Part shown: one piece after another, positions 11,216 to 24,310 of the stretch
Position numbering within the stretch: position 1 is the stretch's first letter
How the letters are laid out: every line of letters begins with the position of its first letter
The notes under the pieces: generated by a model
Told to the model about the DNA's origin: nothing
What the model saw: only the letters and a program-made list of their open reading frames with translations
Databases searched by the model: none
Assembly: GCA_021234155.1 (NCBI GenBank)
Contig: JAJEKV010000045.1
Span: forward strand, 2,993,434-3,057,433
DNA: 64,000 nt
From: Isoetes taiwanensis
Taxonomy: Eukaryota > Streptophyta > Lycopodiopsida > Isoetales > Isoetaceae
Direction: 5' to 3'
Made by a program: the position numbers and the translations under genes

Positions 11216-14200
11216 GCGTTCCGTAAAGGTATTTAATATATGCCCGTTTGTATTGTAGATTTTGTGCCTAGATTTTGTATTCTTTAATATGTACTGCATT
11301 TTGTATTCTAAATTTTTGTATTCAGTTTTGTCTTGATATGCCTAGATTTGTCTTGATATGCCTTTGTTGTATTCTAAAACCATGGGCCTTTTGAACCATT
11401 GCCATTATAACCATGGTCTTGAGTAAGTTGAACATATTCGACTTTCCTTCTTTATACACCTACCTTCATATGTTGTTTATGATAATTAGATTTACTTTAC
11501 TAACAACACATTGGCATATTCCCCAAAAGCGGGCATTACAAAATGGCAAGGGTTGTGGATGGGAGGGAGATCTTACTTGAGAGGGCGTTTAGATAGGGAT
11601 GGGCCGAGTGGGCTCGGGGCTCACGGGTCAACCGTGACATAAGGCGAGGTTGGGTACATCACTTTTTGGTAAATGTAGTCGGACCCCCATTAGATAAACT
11701 TTTGCATAGTTGTGTTTAGAGTTTTTTCATTTGTACTTGCGGGTTGTATTTATGTCTCTAGAGTTTTTTTCATTTGATTTGTTGTTTGACGCGGGAATAT
11801 CGAGGAATATAGGCATATGGTCGAGCGTCACGGGGCCCCAGAACAGCCTCGGGCACATAGTTGGGCGACCACTGATGCCTTGTCCTTTGGTAACCCCTAT
11901 GGACAGTGGGCGGATTGGACCGTCTGTGGGCAGGTCCGGACGGGGATCGGTGCCATTGGGCACCATAATGCATATCACAGAGATATGTGGTGGCCATCGA
12001 ACGTGGTCGCCCGTGAATGACTTTCGGCAACCATCCCCTCTCACAGATGAGGAGAGGGAGCGCCTCAATGAACTGGCACGACAGAGGACAGCGGAGCAGC
12101 GGGCAAGAGCGAATGCAACTGCGGCGACAGGCAGAGACAGGCGTGCTTTGACGAGGACGACTGTCCGTATGCAGGGCTCCATGCCTGTACTTGCTGCGTC
12201 TGCGGCATTACTGGCAGGCGGGGATGAAGGCATTGAACCCGGTTTGTCTACGGCCTCGTGAGGCTTGCTCATTTGTTGTTGCGCCCTCTATACTGCGGGG
12301 GCGTGCAGCTATGATCATCAGGCGGACGACCAGGGAGGATCTCGGGGATGAGCGTCGCATTTGCATGAGTGGATGAGCGGTAGGATGCGAGAGCCCCCCT
12401 CCGGCTGCAGGATCATGGAGCATACCGGCAAATTTTGGAGCCGGAAGAGGAGCGAAGGGGGGCATTATGGTCGCGAGGAGGCGACCGTCTTGAAGAGCAT
12501 CCCGTGCGGGCCATCATAACGGCAGCGTTGAACCCAAAGTATGGAAGCGTGAGCCGGCTATAGCTTTCAGGGCTACGGGATTTGCATTTGATTGGCGCCG
12601 CCGTCCTCCGGCATATGGCAAGCCCCAGACGGCCGGGGCCATTCTTCACGTCCGCGCCCCGGGCAGGACGAGGGTCCGTGACTGTAGGGACATACCCGGC
12701 GACTGTTCATTCACCGCGCCACCTCCTTTGCATGTGATAGAGAGCCTGCGTCGCCCGAGGCCTATCTTTGATATGAGATGCGGGGAGGCCGATTAGCGAC
12801 TTACCTCCTTCGAATTATCTGAGAGGGGAGGAGATGGTTAAGTTCCCTAGCAAGCATCATTGGTTTCACCTTTTCCTCCATTGCTGCGGATGCACATGGC
12901 CAGATCTGGGTGGCATAGGACGGGGCTAGGGGGTTCTTTACATCTTGGGATGGGTTGGGGCGAGGGGCCACGGCTTTATGCACCTACTATTTCTTTGCGG
13001 CCGCGTTGCGGGGGTGGGCGGAGGTGGCGAGAGAGGCCACGGTATGCCGCGAAACATTGTGCTACATCCGGGTTTGATGTTGCCTCTCTATTTACAGGGA
13101 GGAGGTTTATATTTTTTGGAGACTTCATTACCTGAGGCAGATATCAGGTATGGCGGCGGTTGATAACCACCACCCCCGCGTACCCCATAGAGATCTTGTG
13201 GATTTGGATTGAGCGGGAGAATGTCATTGTTGGGGCAGCAGCTTCTAGCGGCGTTGGATCACGGAAGGCGAGTGAGGCAATCGTTCCGAATCGATTGAAA
13301 GGTGGGCCGGATCATGTCAAGGTAATTATCCAGTGCGTGTCCTGTACGATTTCATTCATGTGTTGTCAGCCTTTTTGGCCCGACCATGTAGCCGCGCGTA
13401 ATGCGGTGCACGCATGCATCGGTTCCAACCAGATGATAGATCCACATTTGCAATGGTGGACCCTCGGCCAGTTCGAAGATCCGCGAGATCATGGCCACTG
13501 GACCTGCTCCATTGATACCCGAATCTGATGGGATAGCTTGCGAGCTCTCATTTTGCCCATCTGTCATGGAGTGCGTGGCATAGTCCCTATCCCTCTCTTG
13601 TCTCCATAGGTACTCATGCGGTGTGAGCTGGTTGCAGCGGGGACTTGATGCAGTGCATAATGGGACCTCAGCCAATGCAGGGAGAGACTTCGGGTGGCCG
13701 AGGCGTTTTGAGGGCTTTTGGTGCATGGATTCCTGCTGGCGGTGGGGCCATCTGGGGACTCAAATCACGAGTGCAACCAGCGGACATTAGCGGTGAGTTC
13801 TTTGCTGTGACTTCCCTTGCTTTTAGTTGTCTTCAATCGTGCAACAACAAGTCCCTTCAGGTGTTGGGCCGATTATTACAGCCGTGGTTTGGGGTACACT
13901 AATGCCCGGACCAGCTGGCCTTGGCGTTCAATCGGTTGGAGGCTTCTTGGGCGCCGATCCAACCCTGAACCGGCGTGGTCTTGTGGTGCCCATGTCGTCT
14001 AAACATCAGGCATGTCATGGAAGAGCTTTCTATGGCAGGACATAGACTTGCGAGTTGGACTCTATCCCTCCCCACCACCTCATTAATGCAGTTATATATG
14101 CCGCATGACATCAAAGCCTTTCACCTTGCGGTGCGGCGAACATGCATACTTGGCGAGGATGTGGCATTGCTGGCGAAACTTCTTTACACTCATTGCTTGC

Positions 14201-17200
14201 ACATGCGAAGGCATATTGGTTCAACTACCAAATAATGCGTGCGTGCGACCCTAGTGTACTTTTTAATATGCAATAGAAACATTGTCATTGATTTAAATGC
14301 CATGTATCATCCACATCATCAAGAATGATCGGTCAAATCCACTCGTGGCCGGGCGGCGTTTGGCGTTACCCAGCGAGGCTACGGCGTGGCGTTGAAAATT
14401 CTGGACCCGTGCTCCCACTTCTTGAGTTGCATAGCCCCTCGCATTGGGGCGTTTCGGTTACGCCGCATCGCAGGCAGCCCTTAGGCACCATCAGCACCTC
14501 CTTAAGCAATGGAGCGGGTCTTCCTAAATCTATGTGTTCTTGGTTCATTACCTCAGATACGGTGTGCATTTCCTGCGCCCATTGCACGCAACCCACTCAC
14601 TAACCACCAATCTCAAGCGTGTCTTACGTCAACCCACAGTGCGGTGGCAGCTCGATGTCTTGGAGCTCCGCTTCCGTCAGGGATATAGTAGTTGAAGAGT
14701 TGGGGCGGTACCTAGAGAGAAACATATCTCCACGCTATGAGGTGCTTGCACCTTTGGGACATCACGGGGCCGGGTGCAATAGTCTTTGCATCATCAAAAC
14801 CGTATAGCGGACCCCATCATCTGCCGGATGCGATGGGCGGTTTCAGCGGTCTCGTCGTCCCCCTCGTGATTGTGTTTGCATCTCCCTCAAACCCGTTGCG
14901 AAAAGCAGATCTTGTGCACTTACCGCGTCGTTTGCGATAGGATCGCGGGCTGTACCGGCGAAGTCGGATTTGAAGCAAAGGGCTAGGAAGCGTGATTAGA
15001 ATGGAGAGCATTCTTAAGCGTGGTGCTTTGCCAGAGACATACCTGGGCTCCAACGCTCCCGCGCAGCGTCAAAATTGTGTGCCTCAGGGGGATCATCACC
15101 ATTTGGATATCCTACTAGCGAACAAATTAAAGTGTACATCCATGAGTTAACCTTGCACAGCAAAGTTTGCACCTTCAACACCCCTCAATGGGCCTCCCGT
15201 AGTTGGTAGTGTCCATGTATCCATGGGGGCCACAACCTCGGTGTCGCTGCCATTTCCCTTCCCACGCCGCCCCACAACCGGTTGTGGGCAAGATATATTT
15301 GAGGGATGCCGGTGTATTCTTTGCGACGTCAACTCACTTAAACGATATTTCTAATCAAGAGCTCGACAAAGACACTTTTCGAAGATCTAAAGACCGTTGT
15401 TACCATAGGCATTGTAGAAGTGATTTTCCAAGTGCTCATACCGCTCCGAGGTCGGGCTCCAACATGAGATTAGATAGCCTTTGCGGACATCTTGGCGTAT
15501 GGCGGGTCTTGTATCCACCGGCATGAGGTTGTCACGCCATGCTCGCTTGCAATGGAACCAACAAGATATGACCACGACTGCGATACGCGGGCATTACATC
15601 TAGGAAAAACATGAAATAGTGACAAGCAAAAGCTCTTTACACCTTTCGCGTAGTGCTCGTTGAAACAAGATGGGTGGGTTGGTAACCCGCCTCTTCTATG
15701 GCCACTCTCTCTCTCAGGTCCATGTCAATGGTGATGGACCCTTTACATGCCCCATCCGTTCAAACACCGATTAATGGCGGCTTTTTAAGTAATGCATTCT
15801 TTTTCTGCTGCGACCCCTTCTTATGTATTACCACGACATGTAGAACCTGGATATCAACCCGCAAGCAAGCTGGAACCGCGGCTAGCGTGGAATGATTATC
15901 GCCACATGTTGGTGCAGATAACGGTCGAGGGCCCACCCAGGTTTTTTTACCGCATCTTTATCGCCGCCCCTCGCATCTTGTCATCTTGCGAACTAGGATC
16001 CATGGGCGTTCGGTCGGCGTGGAGCGAATGGCTGGTGGTGGTAGAGGACCTTTCACGCATGTGCGGGGCCTCTATGTTCTCCTCAAGGCTGTCCCGGTCG
16101 GCCATTCGCCACCGCTTTGAAACATAGTCGCGTTGAGCCAAGACAAGTGAGTCTTGTGACAATTACAAGCCTAATTAGACATGACATTCGCTCACCAAAC
16201 ATTCGATACTTATTTAAGGAGGCGCCACATCCTCTGGCTCATGTCAAGCCCAGTATGTGGCTGGCGGCTCATTTGCCGTGGTCTCCTCCACAGGCATGGG
16301 ACCGCCCCTTCGCCATGTCCCTGCGGCCTTTGTGCCATTCCGTTTCTCATTAAGCTGCCACGAGCTCTTTCTGCTCCGGATTAAGGTGAGCTGGTAGAGA
16401 CCATACCTCGGCGAAACCCATTATGGATCGTGTCGGAGATGCTGGCGGCAGCGCAAATATCCGGTCGGCTCCTTTGTCCTCCGCGCATGGCCATTCGGTA
16501 GATGCTTTGTCGCGAAGCTTATATCGATGCGTACGTCGTGACTCCCTCGGACCGCACAGAAGTTTGTGGCCCTGCGCGGGATTCCTCCACCGGTGGCGGG
16601 CAAAATCGTCCCACCCTCATCTGGCAGGCCGCCACCCCAGTCACGATGCGGCGTGTGGATGTGCACAAAGGCGGACACGGTCTCGCGCCGCACCTCTCCC
16701 TCTCGATGTCGATCGGGCGGCGAGTGCTAGTCATGTTGAGGGAAGTCATTATCCTTCATGTACATGCGAACCTTGCAACCCCGCACACCGCAGAACCGGG
16801 TCCGCGTATTCAAGCGGGATCCGTGCCTCGCTATCTCTGTCTCCCCAATTTGTGATCTTATTTCTTCTAGGGGTGCGTCCCGACAAGTCTTTGGCCATTG
16901 TCAATGTAACCTTTGCGCCACTAGATTGTTCAATCCTCTACCCAAGGCACACACTTATGTGGATGCGATCCCACCCTATGCAAATAGGGAAACATGACCC
17001 GGCGACTCCACGTATAGCCCCTCACGGTATTGCTCCCACCGGTCCCTCATATCTATGCCCACTCGGAAAGAACAAGCATGCGGTCTACGTGGAAGGGAGG
17101 AAAATCAAGGGATCCCGATCACGATGTCGCCGCCGGATCTGGTGGTCTACCTTCATTGTGAAGCAATCATAAGATCATATGTTGCTTTCAAGAACACATA

Positions 17201-17565
17201 CCCATGCACAGAACTCCTCGGGCCCGTTCTTGCCTAAGCCACTTTCGCCGCGGATCGGGATACATCTGAACCACCTCCTTTAGACAACATTGGAACCACC
17301 GGGGCCCACGAGGTGCACGCACGCAAGCGGGCGGTGTAGAGCAATCCCCATCCCGAATGGTGGGATGAATCCTCCCAATAAGTCGCTATTGCCATCATCC
17401 CTGAAGCTCGCTAAAGGAACCCTCATCCTCATAATCAATCAGACATTCTAACAAAGCCCTATCAAACAAGTTGCACTATGCCTGGGAGAACTCGGGAACT
17501 CTAAGGCGGATCGCCAAAAGCGCTTTCCACTTTATATGGTAGCCCGAAGGCTTGTTTTATTGAAT

Positions 17566-19628
17566 TGAAAATCGCTTAGCGATTTTCAAATTTTATTTTT
17601 TTCCCTCCTATTTTTCTTGTGGACCTTATCTTGAAAATCGCTTTTAAGCGATTTCTACTTTCGGCTACCGACAGACCTTATCGATTTTTGCTGGGACGAG
17701 ATCTTGAAAAATCGCAAAATCGATCTTGAAAATCGCTAGCGATTTTCAATTTTTTTTTTTTTTTCCCTCTTGCTTTAGGCTACCATATGCTTTTATAATG
17801 AAAAAGAGTGAAAACACTTATGTTAATCTTGATTAACGAAATTACATAGATGTCAAACATTTTTGGTGCTACTCTCTCAACCTGTTCAGATTCTTTCACA
17901 TGAAGAAAATACATAGGTCTCACAAGACATGGCTAATTCAAACAAACATACCACATAATACACAACGTATAATAGAAAACACCAAAGCTTCACTCTATGC
18001 CCACTTCAGCCTCGATGAGATCCTCCATATCGAACTCATCAATATGTCTTATTTGTCTGCAGATCCGCCCAATCATCCAAACTTCTTGATAGAATGACCA
18101 TGGCGACGATGAGCTTGTTTACCATAGCCCCGCATAGTCTTTTTTGCTTCTTGTAAAGCTTCTTAAACACAGGTCGGAACGTATTGTGCATCCAAACCTC
18201 CTCCATCTTCAGCAGCCTTTTCAGTGCCTTTGCCCTGTAAATAAGGCGTTTAAAAGATATGAGGCACTCCTCGGCTCCCCCCCGAAGTTGTTCCTCGCCG
18301 CCATTCATATGAACCCATCACCTTGAGGAGCTTAAATTGAATTGGGCGCTAACTTCTCTCGTTCGGATCTGGCTCATCTGTTTTTGTACCTCACCAACCG
18401 ATTCGCATGGGCTAAGATTGGCCCACTAATATGAGGCATGCATTTCAGCGATGGTGTGTCCCGTCTGCGCCTTGTTTCGGCCATTTTGAGTGTTCCAAAA
18501 GAATGTGTTAACGAGGAGCAAAAACCCTATAATCTTACCCTATCAAACAAGCTGCAAAAGCGAGGAGCAAAACCCTATATTCTTACCCTATCATGAATAA
18601 ACAAGCACTCCTTTCAATTTAAACACGCATGCTTATTTTATATTGAATTGAAAATCACTTTAAGCGATTTTCAATTTTTTTTTGAAGGTGATTGTTGACA
18701 TGACATTTGAAAATCGCTTAAGCGATTTTCAAGTGGTTTTTTTTTTTTTTTTTTCCTTTTTCTTCTCTTTTTCCCATTCATAAAAGCAAATTACACATTG
18801 TCTTTGTCCATCCCCGGACGTGACAATTTAACATAACCATTTGCATCATTATCGCACATTTAACATCGTTTCATCTTTGTTTGGCTCGTTGAGCCATTCT
18901 ACGATCCTTAGCCGCGGGCTCCGGGACGTTAAGCGTTGACAAGCTCCCTTTCACTCATTCTTGCGACGATGGTGAAAGGGAGAGGAAAGAGGGGGGTTCT
19001 GTCCCTTGGAGGAGGAGCAGGGGGACTGCTGATGATGTCCCTCGGGGGAGGAGGAGGAGGCGGATTACTGGTAGAAGGGACATATCGTGCCCACGTGGTC
19101 TTTAAGCGTAGCACCATTTCAACAAGATAGGGGGGAGATTCGAACTTCGGATTAGAGGCGCCGCTTTGACTCGACGCATATGGCACGCTCTTTTTATAAA
19201 AAATTTGAAAATCGCTAAGTTTATTTTCATTTTTTTTTTTATTTTCCCCGCCGACATTCCTCTTTAGCAAGGCATACTTACGTTGGATAAATAAAAATCG
19301 CTTTGCCGATTTTCGATAGTCGAGCTCACGGATCGATGGTCGACGAGGCCGGAAAAATCGCTTTAAGCGATTTCGATAGCAGTCGACCACGCGGATCGAT
19401 CACGGGCGGATCGCCGGATCGGCCGACCGGCGGCCGATAAATTTAAAAATCGCGTTTATTTTCCATTTTATTAAAACCACCTGGGCGAGCCGACTTTCGG
19501 AAAGCGGGAAAACTAAAATCGCTAAGCGATTTTTCACCTTTTTATTTGAAAATCGCTTTAAGCCATTTCGAAAGTTTCGAAAAATCGCGATTTTCATTAA
19601 ATCGCTGAAAAAATCGCCAGACCCGATT
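17566..19628. repeat. Right subterminal palindromic repeat clusters
   Basis: About ten copies of the same palindrome family with variable centres (CGCTTAGCG, CGCTTTTAAGCG, CGCTAGCG, CGCTTTAAGCG), separated by T-rich runs. They occur at 17566-17750, 18648-18735 and 19202-19628, mirroring the left cluster of the element. Confidence 0.85.
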
Positions 19629-19657
19629 TGAGCCAAAGAAGGCACCGTCCTGTGTGC

Positions 19658-21655
19658 ACCTTCTAGGATTTTTACGTTCCCCATTTTTTAATAGGACAAT
19701 CTTTTACATTTCAACAAAGTTTTCGGGGTACCTTTTACCATTTCAAAAAGAGGTTGGGTCTAAGGATTAGAACAATTTTGGGAAGCATTGGAGGTTGGGC
19801 TAAGGCCCTTTTCCCATGGCAAGCTTGTCTTAAATTTCTTAGAGTTTGATTGGTCCACTAAGAAATATCTTTTACATGCTCGTAGAGCCTTCTTCGAAAA
19901 TCGTCTCGAAGGGCCACATCATCCCAAGTCGTGTCTATGGCAATCTGACGGAACTCTAGAGCCAGGGCAATATTTTTTAAGTAGACAAGAGTGCAGTGGC
20001 ACAAATGGTGTTGTGAAAGTTAGATATCATGTCTTGTTGTTTCATAGCCAACAGGGTTCTCCATGACAAAAAATGTTACGCGTGGGACTAATAAGAAGAT
20101 TGTAAAGCCTTTATAGAGAGCAACACCAACTACTTTTTACTGTAAGGCCAAAGCTTAATTAAATCTACCACATGTGATGTGCTTGACAAAGCTTCATTAA
20201 ATCTACCACATGTGATGTACATCTAACCACGTATGATGCTTTCTAAACAACGCCAATTTAGGACTATTTTTGGATTTCCAACCTCCAAGGCTTCCTAGAT
20301 CTAAACATTATATTGCGTCTAAGGGCACGTTCCCATGGGCTTGGCCTGGCTGCAAAAGTCTCAAGTTGAAGTCATGGCTTAGCCTGGCTGCAAAAGTCTC
20401 AAGTTGAAGTCGAGGTTGAAAGAAGTGTGTTATTATGCTGCAGTGAAGAAACAAGCTTGCTTGATCTTCAGGGGCTGCTTGGCCAGTTGTTTACTTGATT
20501 TTCACTGGTTGATCCGCTAGAAGAAACGGGGCTAGAAGATAAAATGAGAAATGCGATGCCAAACCAGAGTGTTCAATGGTAATTGAAATCAATTTGCCGT
20601 AAAAGGTGGTCTTCGCATGGGAACTTCTCGACCTCTATTTTTTTTAAAGGCCTAGTCTGTGGGTATTTTTTTTTTTTTTTTTTTTTTAGGTCTGACCTAG
20701 TATGCTTTTTTTTCTTTTCCTCTCCAGTCACTTGCATAGTAACATGCCTATTGGATAAAACACAACGCTATAAATGTCAGACGGGCATGTTTAAGCCAGC
20801 CCTAAATCACATCAAAGACCTGGATATGCCACGAATATACCCATGGCTTAAACATAACGGCGTCCAATATATACAGCCCTCCCAAAAATCCATTCAGTTC
20901 TAATCCTTAGGCCCTTTTCCCACGACATGCATAAAATATAACTGTCAACATATAAGACACCATGTCATGTCCACGTCATGTCTCAAACTAAAACCTTTTC
21001 CACTATTTTTTATGCGACATGTCCTTAATTTATAAAACACTTTATAACGATGATCCCCAAAAAATTGGACAAACCTGGGCCATGGAAATTCTTTGGTATC
21101 CTTTAGTTTTTCCTTAGAAATCCATCCTGAGAAATCCTACTATCCTTCATATGTGGCCTCATCGGAGATGTAGCCAAGAATCAGCCATTAACCCTATCAA
21201 CACCATTTTTTGTTTGTAAAGCTTTGAAATCTCTGTTTTTTATGGTTTAAGTTCAAAAGAATTACATAATCTCTGCTTTGAAATAAAATCGGCCTCAAAT
21301 ATAATAATTTTGTTATAACAATTTTGCTACACTGATTACTCTAAAACAATCTCTACATCAGTCTTGATGTCTTGTTTTGAAAGCACCCTGAAAGCATGGA
21401 ACCAGCTTAAGACATGTCCCATTTTTGCCCGTCGAAAATCGATAAAGTCTTATTTGCTTAAATGTCCAAAAACAATTGGCTAGATAATGAGACAACAGTG
21501 TCCATGTCATTTCCACGTCACTTTCCCAGTAATTTTTATATGATATGTCCTTAATATATATCGTTAATATATAAGACACCTGTCATCATTGTGATAACCA
21601 TTTTTTTGAACGTAGACAAGAATGACAAAATCAACTCGCTTCTCCAATTTCGCAA
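19658..21655. other. Intergenic stretch with short repeats
   Basis: Holds a 38-bp tandem pair at 20343-20415 (unit GCCTGGCTGCAAAAGTCTC plus CAAGTTGAAGTC). GGCCCTTTTCCCA-type words recur near 19802 and 20908. Two related blocks containing ATGTCCTTAAT lie near 21015-21035 and 21543-21560. A T-rich run lies at 20667-20689. No gene seen. Confidence 0.5.
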
Positions 21656-21658
21656 GCA

Positions 21659-21880
21659 CCAGTGGCTACATCAGCTTTTGTGCCACCCATGCCCTCTAAG
21701 ACAGATGGCCTTGTACCTATGCAGATTGATCATGTGGCTCAAGGGCCCTTGTCTTCTGTCGAGAAGCAGCACTGGAGAGAGGCTAATCTTTGCCTCTATT
21801 GTGGATGAGCTGGTCATATTGCTCATGGATATCCTGTTAAGCATCCAAACCAGTCAGAAAACTCCAGAGGCCTGTCCGAA
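21659..21880 (+). pseudogene. Ty3/gypsy gag remnant with CCHC zinc knuckle
   Basis: One plus-strand frame reads DGLVPMQIDHVAQGPL, then NLCLYCG, a stop, and AGHIAHGYPVKHP. PM-x-ID followed by a basic stretch and a CxxCxxxGHxxxxC-like knuckle is the C-terminal end of plant gypsy gag. The knuckle is interrupted by a stop (near 21807) and the final Cys is lost. No protease or RT follows, so it is an isolated scrap. Confidence 0.6.
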
Positions 21881-22099
21881 TAGTAGGAGTCTCTTGATGG
21901 CTGGCCGCCATTTCTCATACCCTTCCACATGTAATGAAGGGTTTATTCCATTGGATAAGGTCGGGAAGGAATGTTTTTTCTCAATATCATTGGAGTCAGA
22001 GGTTGAGAGGTTGGAACCAATGGCGCATAGTGGTCCAAATGCTTGCTTTATAGAAAGTATGTTCACTTCTAAGATGCCATCCCTAGGAGCATAGTTGAG

Positions 22100-22205
22100 C
22101 ATGTCAGTTTTGTTGGTGTGATTGATGGACATTAGATCCCCTTGGGCGTAGTCATGTCAGTTTTGTTGGTGTGATTGATGGACATTAGATCCCCTTTGGG
22201 CGCAG
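22100..22205. repeat. 53-bp tandem duplication
   Basis: The unit starting CATGTCAGTTTTGTTGGTG occurs at 22100 and 22153 with only a few differences. Confidence 0.88.
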
Positions 22206-22400
22206 TCACAGAATGTATTGCACTTCTTCGAATTTTGTTCGAGGACACTTTTTGTAGCATTTCCTTCAATCTCATTGCTAGCCCACATGCATCAGTAGTC
22301 TTGAGTGGACTACCTCAATTGCTGGATCCGTCCATCTTAGGCCCAGATCCTATGTTGGGGCCTCTGAATGCCTCTGGTTTTGATTATGGTCATTTATGAT

Positions 22401-22500
22401 TGGAGGCGCTTATGATTTTGAAGTTTGAAATAGAGGTTTGCCAAAGGTTTTGGAGGCGCTTATGATTTTGATGTTTGAAATAGAGGTTTGCCGAAGGTTT
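22401..22500. repeat. 50-bp tandem duplication
   Basis: The unit starting TGGAGGCGCTTATGATTTTG occurs at 22401 and 22451 with two or three mismatches, just upstream of the TNP2 fragment. Confidence 0.88.
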
Positions 22501-22596
22501 TGGAATATGAAATGGGGGACTCATCTCTATACAGGTTCACCTAAAGTTTTAGAATATGAAATGTAGAGACTCGAACCTCTACAAAAATAGTTCAAC

Positions 22597-23070
22597 ATCT
22601 TAATTCATACTTGTCCAAATGATTGCATGGTATATTATCAGGATGATATCTACAAGAACACAGAAACGTGCCCTAAATGTGGTGCCTCTAGGTACATCGC
22701 AGATGCCAAGGGAAAGGTCGTCCCGATGAAGGTGGTTCGCTACTTTCCATTGATCCCTCACATAAGGCTATTGTTCCGATGTGAATCTCTAGCTTCGCTC
22801 ATGAGTTGGTGTGCCGCTAATGCATCAAGTGATAATGTACTTCGCGTGGTTAGTGACAGCAAGCAATGGAAGCATATTGATGAAACATGTCCAAAATTTG
22901 GAAGGGAGTCACGAAATCTCAGATTAGGGTTGGCAACGGATGGCATTAATCCTTATGGATGTCAATCGGCCGCGTGGTCAACTTGGCAAGTGGTGTTAAT
23001 CAACTATAATTTACCACCGTGGTTACTCATGAAGACTAGCCATTTAATGGTAGCACTATTAATTCCATGA
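22597..23070 (+). pseudogene. TNP2 (En/Spm, CACTA) transposase fragment
   Basis: The open frame begins in a CPNDC-containing segment (about 22600), goes on to TCPKCGASRY, then KVVRYFPLIPHIRLLF, RNLRLGLATDGINPYG and YNLPPWLLMK, in the order expected of TNP2-type CACTA transposases. The frame ends at 23068-23070 with a stop placed inside the conserved MVALLIP-x-P block, where family members read on. This is therefore a nonsense-broken internal fragment of the transposase, with neither N- nor C-terminal parts. No CACTA ends were found close by. Confidence 0.85.
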
Positions 23071-24305
23071 CCGAAGAAGCCGGAAAGTCTAGAGTCAGAA
23101 AGCTGGTTTTACATGTCAACATTGCTTGCATGGCCTGCTGATATTGCCAAGTTGGCAGGCCTGTGTGTCATGCTACATGCACATCACGTCGTTAAATGAC
23201 GTTGACATCTCATCAAGTAATTATTCTTTATGAAGGAAAAAATAAGTGCACTGTCGTAGGAAGATAACCGTGAAATTAACTAAAATATGTCATAATTTTA
23301 GCCACTGGCACAAATAGACCTCATATAATATAGTTTCTTATTTTTCTTTTTGCTTTTTCTGTGTTTATATATAATTTTTTTCCGCCGACATTTTCAGCTT
23401 AATCTGACATGTTAACCTCTTCGTTTATTGCTCTGATGCATGACAGGCCTGCGCACAAATCTAGATCTCGCTTGCAACTTGCAATGGGATCTGGTTGCAT
23501 AATCAGGCATGTAAGCTTCGTTGCAACTAATGGAACAAAATCTAACCGGATGGGCCGAAAATAATTTTGTAAATAATTTTGTGTTAACCTAGAATCTTCT
23601 GATCAAAACTTGGCTTTGAAGCAAAACGGAACGCTGTCTAGAAACTTGGCCGAATCCACCATCACTACTGCTATCATATTTTTGTTCAAATACTTCCTCT
23701 CTTTTCGCACTATGGCAAGACAAAAAAATTAGGCCTTTTTCTAATTGAGCACTTGATCTGAACAACAAAAAATTCTCGGATTCTTTGTTCAAGGGCGATA
23801 CGATGATTTGATCTAGCTATGGCAGAAAGCAAGGGCGGATAAGCTAATTTACAGAAAGGGGCTATGGTGGTGATCATGTGTGGTAGGTTAGTGCGCTTCA
23901 GATTACCCAGATTCTATTCAAACCAATTCAATTCTGTAGCAATAAATGATGACAGATAAGCTAATTTACAGAAAGGGGCTATGGTGGTGGCCTTTGCTTG
24001 GATTTACAACAAAACCCTCTCCTTCGCCATAGTCCTACTCTATTCTGTTGTGTTGGTGTTGCCAGAGTAATTTAAATCTGCTTCGTCTGTTTCGGCATGG
24101 CCGTTACTGCTATAAAATTTGCATTTTTATTGTGTTGTAGGTTTGTGAATCATTGCACCATCTGAGAGCCTGCATTGCATGAATATTGTTGTTCTTAACA
24201 CAATTCTTGATGAGCCTTTGTTTTATAACTACAACGCGGATTGAGAATTCAATATCAGAGCCTGAATTTTCTACGAAATTCTTTTAAAATCGTATCAAGG
24301 GAAGA
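23071..24305. other. Intergenic stretch
   Basis: Contains a 35-bp direct repeat (GATAAGCTAATTTACAGAAA onward) at about 23838 and 23955. Otherwise AT-rich with no gene seen. Confidence 0.5.
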
Positions 24306-24310
24306 AAATA

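Larger units (their letters stand above)
10776..19647. mobile_element. Large TIR DNA transposon (Mutator-like by target duplication), degenerate interior
   Basis: The left end reads CGGGGTCTTTTTTGGC and the complement of the right end reads CGGTGCCTTCTTTGGC (13 of 16 identical), followed on both sides by an AAATCGGG word. The 9-bp direct repeat TCCTGTGTG lies just outside each end (10767-10775 and 19648-19656); 9-bp duplications are typical of Mutator-like elements. Inside each end are many copies of the palindrome AAAATCGCTTAAGCGATTTT and variants. On the left they cluster at about 10818-11215. On the right they are at about 17566-17750, 18648-18735 and 19202-19628. The GC-rich middle (11700-17300) has only short open frames in both strands and I could not recognise a transposase, so superfamily assignment rests on the target duplication. 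A minus-strand Pro-rich frame (18929-19390) might be the remnant of an accessory ORF. Confidence 0.8.

Noticed and set aside
11710-17240. Numerous GC-rich open frames inside the large TIR element
   Set aside because: None shows a transposase motif, both strands are equally open, and frames are short and overlapping. I could not support any as a gene.
18929-19390. Minus-strand 153-residue Pro-rich frame in the right part of the TIR element
   Set aside because: It runs through the palindromic subterminal repeats, so most of it cannot be a conserved protein. Mentioned only as a possible remnant.
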